NCBI GenBank assembly: GCA_905215555.1
Contig: CAJMQU010000006.1
Span: forward strand, 62,001 to 126,000
Length of the DNA stretch: 64,000 bases
Direction of reading: 5' to 3'
DNA from: an uncultured bacterium
Lineage (GTDB): Bacteria; Bacteroidota; Bacteroidia; Bacteroidales; Bacteroidaceae
Shown: in pieces, positions 17,487 through 25,350 of the stretch
Layout: each line of letters starts with the position of its first letter
How positions within the stretch are numbered: position 1 is the first letter of the stretch
Position numbers and translations under genes: made by a program
Notes under the pieces: model-generated
What the model was told of the DNA's origin: nothing
What the model saw: only the letters and a program-made list of their open reading frames with translations
The model's database searches: none

Positions 17487-18599
17487 CTACAGTTCACTTT
17501 CTTTCAGTCGCTCTGCATTTTCCGCTACAATCAGGTGGTCGATGCAGTCCTGGATGTCTCCATCCATGAAGGCGGCAAGGTTATAAATGGTATAATTGAT
17601 GCGATGATCGGTGATACGTCCCTGCGGATAGTTGTAAGTACGGATTTTGGCAGAACGGTCTCCGGTAGATACCATTGTCTTTCGCTTGGAGGCGATGTCG
17701 TCCAGATACTTCTGGTGTTCTTTGTCGTAGATGAATGTACGTAGGCGGGAGAGGGCGCGTTCCTTGTTCTTAGGTTGGTCGCGCGTTTCGGTACATTCTA
17801 TCAGGATTTCTTCGGAAACACTCGTGTTAGGGTTCTTCCAGACATAGCGCAGACGCACGCCGGATTCCACCTTATTTACGTTCTGTCCGCCGGCACCGCC
17901 GCTCCGGAAGGTGTCCCACTTGATTTCGCCTTCATTGATGACTACGTCAAATTCTTCGGCTTCGGGAAGCACTGCCACGCTGGCAGCGGAAGTATGTACA
18001 CGCCCCTGGGTTTCAGTAGCCGGAACACGCTGCACGCGGTGTACACCGGACTCGTATTTCAGGGTTCCGTAAACATTGTCACCCGTCACGCTACAGATGA
18101 TTTCCTTGAATCCACCTGCCGCGCCTTCGTTGACGCTGGATATTTCCATCCTCCAGCCTTTTGTCTCACAGTATTTGGTATACATGCGGAAAAGGTCGCC
18201 GGCAAAGATGGCGGCTTCATCGCCCCCCGTACCCCCGCGGATTTCGAGGATGGCGTTCTTGCTGTCTTGCGGGTCGGCGGGCACAAGCAAGAGTTTGATA
18301 TGCTCTTCCAGTTCCGGTTGGCGGGCTTGGCAGGCATCCAGCTCTTCACGCGCCATTTCCCGCATTTCCGGGTCAGCTTCGTTGGTGATGATTTCTTTGG
18401 CTTCCTCGATGCCGTTCAGCACCTGGATATATTCTTTACGGGCGTTCATCAGGTCGCCCAGTTCTTTATACTCTTTGGTGAGTTTCACATAACGCTTCTG
18501 ATCGGCAATCACTGCCGGGTCTGTAATTAGCGTTGACACTTCTTCGAAGCGGGCAACGAGACCTTCGAGTTTTTCTAATATGGTGTTGTTGTCTGCCAT
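17487..18599 (-). CDS. prfA: Peptide chain release factor 1
   Basis: RF1 recognises UAA and UAG in the ribosomal A site and triggers peptide release. The 370-residue protein shows the helical N-terminal domain, the RF1-type RGGTGGDEAAIFAGDLFRMY block, the codon-recognition region (VHRVQRVPATETQGRVHTS), and the universal GGQ in FRSGGAGGQNVNKVESGVR. The Gln of GGQ is the residue normally methylated. Length agrees with the family. It lies downstream of purM with a 232-bp gap that holds a possibly decayed small gene. Confidence 0.97.
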   Translation of the reverse strand: MADNNTILEKLEGLVARFEEVSTLITDPAVIADQKRYVKLTKEYKELGDLMNARKEYIQVLNGIEEAKEIITNEADPEMREMAREELDACQARQPELEEHIKLLLVPADPQDSKNAILEIRGGTGGDEAAIFAGDLFRMYTKYCETKGWRMEISSVNEGAAGGFKEIICSVTGDNVYGTLKYESGVHRVQRVPATETQGRVHTSAASVAVLPEAEEFDVVINEGEIKWDTFRSGGAGGQNVNKVESGVRLRYVWKNPNTSVSEEILIECTETRDQPKNKERALSRLRTFIYDKEHQKYLDDIASKRKTMVSTGDRSAKIRTYNYPQGRITDHRINYTIYNLAAFMDGDIQDCIDHLIVAENAERLKESEL

Positions 18600-18660
18600 A
18601 ATCTATTTATACTGTCTTCTCTTTGAAATACTCATTAGCATTTAATCCCGGGATTTATGC

Positions 18661-18830
18661 TTATATGTTTATTGAGCGCATTATGATACGGCTTATTCTC
18701 ATTTCCGGTTCCTGAATATAATCTATCAGTCCTCCGATGAGATCAATAATGACGAACAGAATGCTATCGCACCCACTTGAACTACGCTTTTCGGTACTTT
18801 AATGTAAGTGCTGTAACTTTCTGCTTCCAT
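18661..18830 (-). pseudogene. Possible frameshifted small gene between purM and prfA
   Basis: An ATG begins one base after the purM stop codon and opens a 34-codon frame (MEAESYSTYIKVPKSVVQ...) that stops at 18726-18728. In the overlapping +1 frame, a hydrophobic, protein-like stretch (ILFVIIDLIGGLIDYIQEP...) continues to a stop at 18661-18663. One frameshift near 18755-18765 would join them into about 55 residues with one membrane-like segment. I do not recognise the product. It may be a decayed gene, a programmed frameshift, or chance. Confidence 0.3.
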
Positions 18831-18831
18831 C

Positions 18832-20001
18832 TTAGTATCTAAATTCTCCGAACTCGCTCTTAATTATCAGCTCCTTTTTGTCACTTTCCTCAATGCGTCC
18901 CACAATCTGAGCATCAATACCGAAACTCTTGCTGATAGCAATAACCTCTTCGGCATATTCGGGTGATAGATATACTTCCAGACGGTGCCCCATATTGAAT
19001 ACCTTATACATCTCTGCCCAGTCCGTATTGCTTTGCTCCTTAATCGTTTTGAACAAAGGAGGAACGGGGAACAGATTATCCTTAATCACGCGGCAATTAT
19101 CACCAATGAAATGCAGTACTTTCGTTTGCGCACCACCCGAGCAGTGCACCATGCCGTGAATATCTGTACGAAGCGCATCCAACAACTTCTTTACTACCGG
19201 CGCATACGTGCGGGTAGGAGAGAGCACCAGCTTACCTGCATCCAGTGGGCTGCCTTCTACGGCATCCGTCAGCTTCAGACCGCCACTGTAAACCAGCTCT
19301 TCGGGTACTGCCTTATCATAACTTTCGGGATATTTCTCTGCCAAGTATTTAGAAAATACATCATGACGGGCCGATGTCAGACCGTTGCTACCCATGCCGC
19401 CGTTATATTCTTTCTCATAGGTGGCTTGTCCATAAGAAGCCAGACCTACGATCACGTCGCCCGGACGGATATTGGCATTGTCAATCACGTCGCTGCGCTT
19501 CATGCGGCAAGTCACGGTGCTGTCCACGATGATGGTACGCACCAAGTCGCCTACATCGGCTGTTTCACCGCCTGTAGCATATACACCTACGCCCATCTCA
19601 CGGAGTTCGGCGAGCAACTCGTCCGTACCGTTAATGATGGCGGAGATTACTTCGCCCGGAATCAGCAATTTGTTTCGTCCGATGGTGGAGGACACCAGGA
19701 TGTTATCTACTGCACCTACACAAAGCAGGTCGTCGATGTTCATAATCAGTGCATCTTGTGCAATGCCTTTCCATACGGAGAGGTCACCCGTTTCTTTCCA
19801 GTACATGTAGGCCAACGAAGATTTGGTACCTGCCCCGTCGGCATGCATGATGTTGCAATACTCCGGGTCGCCGCCCAGAATGTCGGGGATGATTTTGCAG
19901 AAAGCTTGCGGGAAGATTCCTTTGTCGATGTTCTTGATGGCATTGTGCACATCTTCTTTAGAGGCGCTGACACCGCGCATCATGTATCTTTGGTTACTCA
20001 T
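18832..20001 (-). CDS. purM: Phosphoribosylformylglycinamidine cyclo-ligase (AIR synthase)
   Basis: PurM closes the imidazole ring of AIR using ATP, the fifth step of purine synthesis. The 389-residue protein shows the PurM core: HADGAGTKSSLAYMYW near the start, QDALIMNIDDLLCVGA, the GGETADVGDLV loop, and FNMGHRLEVYLSPEYA in the C-terminal domain. It is about 40 residues longer than the enterobacterial enzyme, with an N-terminal extension containing MMRGVSASKEDVHNAI. Upstream on the same strand a -7-like TACTTTTG reads at 20038-20031, about 30 bp before the start, without a clear -33 TTTG. Confidence 0.93.
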   Translation of the reverse strand: MSNQRYMMRGVSASKEDVHNAIKNIDKGIFPQAFCKIIPDILGGDPEYCNIMHADGAGTKSSLAYMYWKETGDLSVWKGIAQDALIMNIDDLLCVGAVDNILVSSTIGRNKLLIPGEVISAIINGTDELLAELREMGVGVYATGGETADVGDLVRTIIVDSTVTCRMKRSDVIDNANIRPGDVIVGLASYGQATYEKEYNGGMGSNGLTSARHDVFSKYLAEKYPESYDKAVPEELVYSGGLKLTDAVEGSPLDAGKLVLSPTRTYAPVVKKLLDALRTDIHGMVHCSGGAQTKVLHFIGDNCRVIKDNLFPVPPLFKTIKEQSNTDWAEMYKVFNMGHRLEVYLSPEYAEEVIAISKSFGIDAQIVGRIEESDKKELIIKSEFGEFRY

Positions 20002-20162
20002 GAGTTGATATATTTTTTCAATTGAATGCGCAAAAGTAGTGATTATTTTGCTTATAGCCTTGAGTTTGCATAAGAATTTACCCGAAAGAGGTCACTTCCC
20101 TTAGTCGGAATATACTTGCTTTTTTATCTTTTTTATCAGAGATAGGAGTATAGAGTATTTCA

Positions 20163-20273
20163 TTATATCTTTCTTTTCAGCTTTTCCCAAATCGTTTTTT
20201 TCAGGATGTTTTTTAGTAAAGCAGTTCCCAACAGGCAACAGGTACAGCGCAGGTCCGTAATCATTTCATACAT
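20163..20273 (-). CDS. Possible 36-residue hypothetical peptide
   Basis: ATG at 20273 opens a frame encoding MYEMITDLRCTCCLLGTALL... and ending in a strongly basic helix (KKTIWEKLKRKI). The frame is open for another 24 codons upstream without a further ATG, which could mean a 3' fragment of a lost gene. A Cys-x-Cys-Cys cluster is visible. There is no recognised family, and coding status is doubtful. Confidence 0.2.
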   Translation of the reverse strand: MYEMITDLRCTCCLLGTALLKNILKKTIWEKLKRKI

Positions 20274-20450
20274 ATCCGCGCTAAAATGAGTCTTTAGTTC
20301 GTTGGTGGAGGATGCTTGCGTACAGTCAATTGTAAATTTAAAGATAAATTACCTCCTACTTTTGTTTGAAGATTTTGATTTCTCGAAAAAAAGAAGAAAA
20401 TGTGAAGTTGTAATTGTATGTATTTCAAAGATTTAATGAGTGTATCACAC

Positions 20451-20530
20451 ATGACGACTGAGATAGCCTCGCATGACGACTGAGGTTGCCTGAGATAATG
20501 ACTGAGGGTACCTCAGATAACGTCTCTGAT
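20451..20530. repeat. Degenerate 22-bp tandem repeat
   Basis: Units start at 20451, 20473, 20495 and 20517, exactly 22 bp apart. The first two read ATGACGACTGAG followed by ATAGCCTCGC or GTTGCCTGAG; the third reads ATAATGACTGAGGGTACCTCAG; the fourth is partial (ATAACGTCTCTGAT). Similarity falls from left to right. The period is not a multiple of three and there are no spacers, so it is neither coding nor CRISPR. Confidence 0.75.
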
Positions 20531-20787
20531 CGGATGTAAAAATAGAAGATAAATTTCAAGTGTCGGCTTAACCCATAACCGCACAAAAAGAAAACTGTTC
20601 AGGTTATTGAGCGTTTGATTTGTTTTATCAGCATTATTTCGCAAGAAGTGTCTATTGGTTCAGGATACTATTTGAAAGAAGCGTCTACTGATATCGGGTA
20701 TAAACAGAATAGCGTATAACTAAGCTCAGGAAAAGGTATTCTGTTTCACAGCAAAACAGGAACAGTTTCAAAAACATATGCAGTAAC

Positions 20788-20806
20788 GTTGCAATGTAGA
20801 TGCAAC
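20788..20806. promoter_or_regulatory. Small perfect dyad upstream of the ECF sigma gene
   Basis: GTTGCA (20788-20793) and TGCAAC (20801-20806) form a perfect 6-bp dyad with a 7-nt centre, about 80 bp before the sigma factor start. It could be an operator or a leader hairpin. No promoter consensus is clear beside it. Confidence 0.3.
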
Positions 20807-20888
20807 ACCACAATTCAGGCTATATTTTTCTCCTCTCTTGCAACTAATCTTCTAAACCGGCGTCTTATGTATAAAAGACTATCTTAAG

Positions 20889-21377
20889 ATGGAACAGAAT
20901 ACGAAAGAAAAACAGTTCACTTCCCTCATCAAGGAGTATAAGCGGGTGATCTATAAAATCTGCTATATGTATGCCACGGACGGGGATAACTTTAAAGACC
21001 TCTACCAGGAAGTTGTGATAAACCTTTGGCGCGGCTTTGACAGATATGAAGGCAAAGGAAAACTTTCCTCGTGGATTTACCGCGTAGGTCTGAACACCTG
21101 TATCTCTTTCTATCGCCAGCAGCAACGCCGGGGCGAACATACTTCACTCGATTCTCTCTACGGTCTCGAAGCGGAGGATAATGAAACCACTCGGCGTTTG
21201 AAAGAGATGTATCGCCTCATTGCGGGACTGGACAAGTTTGAACGTGCTGTCATCCTGTTATGGCTGGATGAAAACTCTTACGAAGAGATTGCGGAGATTG
21301 TCGGTGTGCCGCGCAATACCGTTGCCTCAAGATTGAAACGAATCAAGGATAAACTAACCAAACAAGCGAATAGCTGA
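20889..21377 (+). CDS. ECF-type RNA polymerase sigma factor
   Basis: The 162-residue protein has sigma region 2 (residues 10-80, DLYQEVVINLWRGFDRYEGKGKLSSWIYRVGLNTCISFYR) and region 4 with the helix-turn-helix YEEIAEIVGVPRNTVASRLKRIKDKL (about 130-158). No region 1 or 3 is present, as in ECF factors. The next gene, 12 bp downstream, encodes a membrane protein that probably holds or tunes it, although it is not a recognisable FecR or RseA anti-sigma. No target genes can be named. It is distinct from the FecI-like sigma factor at 32.8 kb, which belongs to a glycan locus. Confidence 0.9.
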   Translation: MEQNTKEKQFTSLIKEYKRVIYKICYMYATDGDNFKDLYQEVVINLWRGFDRYEGKGKLSSWIYRVGLNTCISFYRQQQRRGEHTSLDSLYGLEAEDNETTRRLKEMYRLIAGLDKFERAVILLWLDENSYEEIAEIVGVPRNTVASRLKRIKDKLTKQANS

Positions 21378-21389
21378 ACAATACTGACT

Positions 21390-21950
21390 ATGGAATTGGA
21401 AGAATTGAAGAAAAATTGGAATATAATGGAAGAAAGACTGGGACGGTTGGAAATGGAGCAGCGCCAGCAAAAGAATAAAACGGTAAACAGTAAACTACAA
21501 CAAGTGCGGGAACGTATACTGAAGCGGTTCATTATACTACTAGTTGTTTTGCCTGCCCTTTTCTTGATTATGGGCCATCATGACAACTATGTATTTAGTC
21601 TGCTGACGTGGGTATTACTGTTTGTGTTTGTGGCTGTAATCATAGCCCGCCAATTCACGTGGTGGCTATTGCTGAAACGAATTGACTGTCTGAAACTGAC
21701 TGTGCGTGAGATTTGTCTGGCAGAAAACCGCTTTCACATCTCTTTCAAAGCAGGGATAGCCCTAAGTGTGGCGTGCGGTATACCTTTGCTGGTGAGTATG
21801 CTATGGGATATGTCGGAATTTGGTGACCCTTATATGCTGATAGGTGCGTGGACGGGACTTGGCATCGGACTGCTGGCCGGACTCCGTTTGTTCTTCAGGG
21901 CATGGCGCGGTGTAAAGGAATTGCGGGAGGCGATAACAGACTTGCAATAA
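21390..21950 (+). CDS. Membrane protein with N-terminal coiled coil, ECF partner
   Basis: The 186-residue protein begins with a charged helix (about 1-45, MELEELKKNWNIMEERLGRLEMEQRQQ) likely to form a coiled coil. Four hydrophobic segments follow: paired near 47-62 and 67-86, then near 118-137 and 147-167. It begins 12 bp after the sigma factor stop and is probably co-translated. Genes in this position commonly encode anti-sigma factors, with the cytoplasmic helix binding the sigma factor; here that is inference from position and topology, because no known anti-sigma motif is visible. A strong hairpin follows the gene. Confidence 0.6.
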   Translation: MELEELKKNWNIMEERLGRLEMEQRQQKNKTVNSKLQQVRERILKRFIILLVVLPALFLIMGHHDNYVFSLLTWVLLFVFVAVIIARQFTWWLLLKRIDCLKLTVREICLAENRFHISFKAGIALSVACGIPLLVSMLWDMSEFGDPYMLIGAWTGLGIGLLAGLRLFFRAWRGVKELREAITDLQ

Positions 21951-21970
21951 GGCACCATTATATATGAAAA

Positions 21971-22030
21971 ACTCCCTCTCCACCCTGTAATGCCTATGAA
22001 TAAGGCTTTAACAGAGGGTGGAGGGGGAGT
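21971..22030. terminator. Bidirectional terminator between convergent genes
   Basis: ACTCCCTCTCCACCCTGT (21971-21988) pairs with the arm at 22011-22030 (ACAGAGGGTGGAGGGGGAGT), forming about 16 pairs with one bulge and one wobble around a 22-nt loop. A-rich sequence lies on the left and a T-rich tract on the right (CTTCTTTTTATTT). It lies between the plus-strand ECF partner gene and minus-strand lemA and would serve both. Confidence 0.8.
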
Positions 22031-22041
22031 CTTCTTTTTAT

Positions 22042-22623
22042 TTAAAACTGTACCTGCGGGGCAGTTTCACTACCTTCGGCAGCTTCAAAGTAAGCACGTT
22101 TCTCAAAGCCGAACAGGCTTGCAAGAATATTTTTCGGGAAACGGCGGATAGCTGTATTAAAATCCTTCGCCGCATTGTTGAAGTTGGTACGTGCTACGTT
22201 GATACGGTTTTCCGTTCCTTCTAACTGGGCTTGCAGTTCCAGGAAGTTTTGGTTGGCTTTCAGGTCGGGATAGTTCTCGGTGATGGCAAGCAACTTGCCC
22301 AAGGCAGAGGTGACGGCACCTTGCGCTTTCTGATATTCGGCCAGTTTTTCGGGTGTCAGGTCGTTGGCATCTACTTTGATTTGAGTGGCTTGGCTGCGGG
22401 CCTGCACTACACCTTCCAGGGTTTCCTTTTCGTGCGAAGCATATCCTTTTACCGTATTAACTAGGTTCGGTATCAAATCGGCACGGCGCTGATACTGCGT
22501 TTCAACGTTCGACCATTGTCCGCTTACGTTTTCATCCATAGTTACCAGTCCGTTATAACCGGTTACGCCCCAAATGACGAGAAGGGCTAAAACAACAAGA
22601 ATGATAATAGTTGACTTCTTCAT
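22042..22623 (-). CDS. lemA: LemA family protein
   Basis: The 193-residue protein has one N-terminal membrane segment (residues 5-22, TIIILVVLALLVIWGVTGY) and a long helical domain with the family blocks YNGLVTMDENVSGQWSNVETQYQRRADLIPNLVNTVKGYASHEKETLE and ITENYPDLKANQNFLELQAQLEGTENRINVAR. LemA proteins sit in the inner membrane with a helical bundle outside the cytoplasm; their biochemical role is unsettled. It follows the TPM-domain gene by 26 bp, and LemA-TPM pairs are common in many bacteria, so the two probably work together. It ends at the shared terminator. Confidence 0.93.
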   Translation of the reverse strand: MKKSTIIILVVLALLVIWGVTGYNGLVTMDENVSGQWSNVETQYQRRADLIPNLVNTVKGYASHEKETLEGVVQARSQATQIKVDANDLTPEKLAEYQKAQGAVTSALGKLLAITENYPDLKANQNFLELQAQLEGTENRINVARTNFNNAAKDFNTAIRRFPKNILASLFGFEKRAYFEAAEGSETAPQVQF

Positions 22624-22649
22624 ACTTTTCTTTATTAAATGATTAAATA

Positions 22650-23555
22650 TTAAAATCGTGAACCGGCACCTCCGCCGCCTCCCATACCTCCTCCGAAGCT
22701 GCCTCCGCTGAAACCACCTCCGCCGCCTCCGAAGCCTCCGCCACCTCCGAAGATGACCGGACCGCCTCCTCCGCCTCCGCGATAGTTTTCATCGTAAGAT
22801 TGCTTTCGGCGCACGACACTGTGCCCGCAGTTGCGGCAAGTATAGGTGACGTCTTCCGTTTTCACCCCGTTACGGCGTGAAACGACTTTGCTGCCGGTAC
22901 GTTGCAATTTATGTTGTCCGCAATTGGGGCATTTGCTTGCGGCACGTGCCGCAATCCATCCTATCAGTCCGGCTACCACAAAGAAACCGATGACCGCTGC
23001 CAGAATACTAAAGAAAGAGATTTCTTCTTCGTTTTCTTCATCGTTTACCATACTGCCATCTAGTCTGCCGCATACGGCACGTACCCCAGCCACCATGCCG
23101 GCATCCCAGTTACTGTCTTTCAGGTAAGGAATCATACCCTGTGTCTGGATACGTTTGCAGATAGCATCGGGTAAGTCTCCTTCCAAGCCGTAGCCTGTGT
23201 AGAACTGGATGCAACGCTGGTCGGTCACCAAGAGAATGACCAGACCGTTATTCTTTCCTTTCTTTCCTACACCCCATTCGTTGAGCAGGCGGTGAGCGAA
23301 TTCGAAACAGTCATCACTACCGATGGAGGGAACCACAGCAACTACTGTCTCGATTCCCGTCTGTTGTTCAAGTGCGTACAACATACGGTCGATGCTGTCG
23401 CAGGCAGCCTGTGAGAGGATGTTATCCGGATTGCAGACATAACGCATTTTGTTCTGTAGATGTACCTTGGGAATATTGTCTGTAGTGTAGACCTTCTGTG
23501 CCTGTACGGATAGGAGCAGGCATAAGAATAAACTTATGGAAATTAATCTTTTCAT
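22650..23555 (-). CDS. TPM-domain membrane protein with zinc ribbon and Gly-rich tail
   Basis: The 301-residue protein has a signal peptide (1-19) and a TPM domain (about 30-165, YVCNPDNILSQAACDSIDRMLYALEQQTGIETVVAVV) that would lie outside the inner membrane. A membrane helix follows near 182-205 (FFSILAAVIGFFVVAGLIGWIAA). Next is a cytoplasmic zinc ribbon (CPNCGQHK...CRNCGH), and the tail is almost pure glycine and serine (about 255-301). TPM domains are linked to envelope processes such as repair of photosystems in plants; in bacteria the role is uncertain. The Gly-rich tail is normal for this family. It is co-transcribed with lemA. Confidence 0.88.
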   Translation of the reverse strand: MKRLISISLFLCLLLSVQAQKVYTTDNIPKVHLQNKMRYVCNPDNILSQAACDSIDRMLYALEQQTGIETVVAVVPSIGSDDCFEFAHRLLNEWGVGKKGKNNGLVILLVTDQRCIQFYTGYGLEGDLPDAICKRIQTQGMIPYLKDSNWDAGMVAGVRAVCGRLDGSMVNDEENEEEISFFSILAAVIGFFVVAGLIGWIAARAASKCPNCGQHKLQRTGSKVVSRRNGVKTEDVTYTCRNCGHSVVRRKQSYDENYRGGGGGGPVIFGGGGGFGGGGGGFSGGSFGGGMGGGGGAGSRF

Positions 23556-23593
23556 ACTAATGTATTAGTGGGACGAAGATAGGAAAAATCACA

Positions 23594-24544
23594 TCAATGG
23601 ATGTATTTTCCTACAAAATTCTTCACACGTTCGGTATATTCTTCCGGATAATTCTTGTAGGACATGGCGTGTGTGGCACCGGGGACAATCCACAGTTCCT
23701 TAGGTTCTGACTTCGCTTCGTAGAGGGGATATACCATCCAAGTGGGCACGTAAGTATCTTCATCGCCGTGGATAAACATCATTGGCAGCTTGCATTTTCT
23801 CACCTGATTCAGCGAAGAAGCCTCCTTGAAGTTCCAGCCATATTTGGCATTGCACAGCCAACTGGTGGTGTACATCAACGGGAAAGCAGGCAGGCTGAAC
23901 TGGCTTTTCAGTTCATGGGAGAATTCATCCCATACGCTGGTATAGCCGCAATCTTCTACGAAACACTTCACGTAGTCGGGCAGTTCCTCACCCGATACCA
24001 TCATGGTGGTGGCGGCTCCCATTGAAATGCCGTGCACCACCATCTGCGTATTGTCACAGAAAATGTTGGAAGCCACATCCATCCATTGCAGCACATCTAG
24101 ACGGTCTTTCCATCCCATCTGGATAGCGGGGCCGCTGCTTAATCCTTGGTTCTGCAAGTCGGGCAGCAAGATGTTGTACTTTAAATCTTTGTTGTAGAGG
24201 TAGCCTATCATCAGCATACGGATGCAATCGTCTGTATAGCCATGTACGATGATGGCAGTCTTGTTAGTAGGCTCGGGTGCGGCTGCATAAATAGCATGCA
24301 GTTGCACTCCTTTAGGATTGATGATAAAAGTATCCCGCAAAGCGCCAACAGTCTGCAGACTGTCCAGCCAGGGTTTGATTTGCGGATACTCGCCAAGCAT
24401 ATACTTGTAGGAGCCGGGAATGTCTTTCCCTTTGTTGTGTTCCGGTATCAGCGAATAGCTGAGCATATAAAAACTCGCACCTACGAGGGCAACAATAATA
24501 ACCACTGACAGTCCTAACAGACCGTATTTGATACCTTTTTTCAT
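23594..24544 (-). CDS. Membrane-anchored alpha/beta hydrolase
   Basis: The start at 24544 gives MKKGIKYGLLGLSVVIIVALVGASFYM, a single N-terminal anchor; the open frame upstream runs into aroE and is not believable protein. The 316-residue product has an alpha/beta-hydrolase fold with the oxyanion strand TAIIVHGYTDD, nucleophile elbow GISMGAATT (Ser), an acid in MFIHGDEDTYVP and the catalytic His in VPGATHAMSY. It is probably a serine esterase or peptidase of the periplasmic face of the inner membrane. Substrate is unknown. It lies 19 bp after aroE. Confidence 0.82.
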   Translation of the reverse strand: MKKGIKYGLLGLSVVIIVALVGASFYMLSYSLIPEHNKGKDIPGSYKYMLGEYPQIKPWLDSLQTVGALRDTFIINPKGVQLHAIYAAAPEPTNKTAIIVHGYTDDCIRMLMIGYLYNKDLKYNILLPDLQNQGLSSGPAIQMGWKDRLDVLQWMDVASNIFCDNTQMVVHGISMGAATTMMVSGEELPDYVKCFVEDCGYTSVWDEFSHELKSQFSLPAFPLMYTTSWLCNAKYGWNFKEASSLNQVRKCKLPMMFIHGDEDTYVPTWMVYPLYEAKSEPKELWIVPGATHAMSYKNYPEEYTERVKNFVGKYIH

Positions 24545-24563
24545 CTTTCCTCCCTTTTTTACT

Positions 24564-25310
24564 CTATTTGTTCCATATTTCCCAGGCAGCGAATGCTTGC
24601 AATAGCAGCATTTCCAGACCGTTTTTAGTGACGGCGCCATGTGCCTCCCCTTTCTTCATGAAAAGGGTTTCATTGGGATTATATAACAAATCATAGAGCA
24701 AATGGTTGGAAGTTAACAGGTCATAAGGGATATTCGGACAAAAATCCACTTTAGGATACATGCCGACAGGGGTACAGTTGACGATGACTGTATACTCCTG
24801 CATAATTTCCGGTGTCAGCTCTTCATAAGTGAGAAACTCTGCGCTTTTCTTCGTGCGTGATACGAATACGCTTTTGATGCCCAGGTTGGCCAAGCCGTGA
24901 TAGACTGCTTTGGATGCACCGCCTGTGCCCAGAATTAATGCTTTCTTATGATGGGGTTGTAGTAAAGGTTCAATGGACTGCGTAAATCCGATGATGTCCG
25001 AATTGTAGCCGACAAGCTTAACCTTGCCTTTCGGCTGGCGGATGATTTTGATGACGTTGACTGCACCGATCTTAGCGGTATCTTTATCCAGTTCGTCGAG
25101 GAAAGGGATAACTTGTTCTTTATAAGGAATAGTCACGTTGAGTCCGCAGAGGTTGGAATTTTCCTCTATTACTTCCATAAAATCGTTGATGCTGGGTATT
25201 TCAAAGTTCACATATTCAGCATCGATGTTCTCCGACTTGAACTTTTCATTGAAATATCCGATGGAAAACGAATGTTTCAACGGATAGCCTATTAAACCAT
25301 ATTTCTGCAT
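24564..25310 (-). CDS. aroE: Shikimate dehydrogenase
   Basis: AroE reduces 3-dehydroshikimate to shikimate with NADPH in aromatic amino acid and folate precursor synthesis. The 248-residue protein shows the substrate loop GYPLKHSFSIGYFN, the catalytic Lys segment LNVTIPYKEQVIPFLDELD, the Rossmann motif LGTGGASKAV and the NCTPVGMYP block. It is slightly shorter than the usual 270 residues, as in other Bacteroidetes. It follows ubiE/menG after 40 bp, in a run of minus-strand biosynthetic genes. Confidence 0.95.
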   Translation of the reverse strand: MQKYGLIGYPLKHSFSIGYFNEKFKSENIDAEYVNFEIPSINDFMEVIEENSNLCGLNVTIPYKEQVIPFLDELDKDTAKIGAVNVIKIIRQPKGKVKLVGYNSDIIGFTQSIEPLLQPHHKKALILGTGGASKAVYHGLANLGIKSVFVSRTKKSAEFLTYEELTPEIMQEYTVIVNCTPVGMYPKVDFCPNIPYDLLTSNHLLYDLLYNPNETLFMKKGEAHGAVTKNGLEMLLLQAFAAWEIWNK

Positions 25311-25350
25311 AATTCTCTTAGTGTGCTAACGTTAATAATCACTTTACTAT

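Larger units (their letters stand above)
20002..20888. other. Gene-poor stretch of about 890 bp
   Basis: Between divergent purM and the ECF sigma gene I find no convincing gene. The stretch holds the purM promoter region, a 36-codon minus-strand frame (20163-20273), a degenerate 22-bp tandem repeat (20451-20530), a CTGTTT/AAACAG hairpin (20741-20759), and a GTTGCA/TGCAAC hairpin (20788-20806). It may be the remains of a lost gene or a long regulatory leader for the sigma factor. Confidence 0.6.

Noticed and set aside
18985..20025. Long open frame on the plus strand opposite purM
   Set aside because: The minus-strand frame is unmistakably PurM; the opposite frame has no recognisable protein pattern.
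20451..20530. Possible CRISPR array
   Set aside because: Units are contiguous, degenerate and without spacers, and no cas genes are present.
22655..22790. Glycine-codon-rich repetitive DNA as a repeat element
   Set aside because: It encodes the Gly-rich tail normal for TPM-domain proteins.
24545..24640. N-terminal extension of the alpha/beta hydrolase
   Set aside because: The extension overlaps the aroE coding region and lacks protein-like sequence; the start at 24544 gives a proper membrane anchor.
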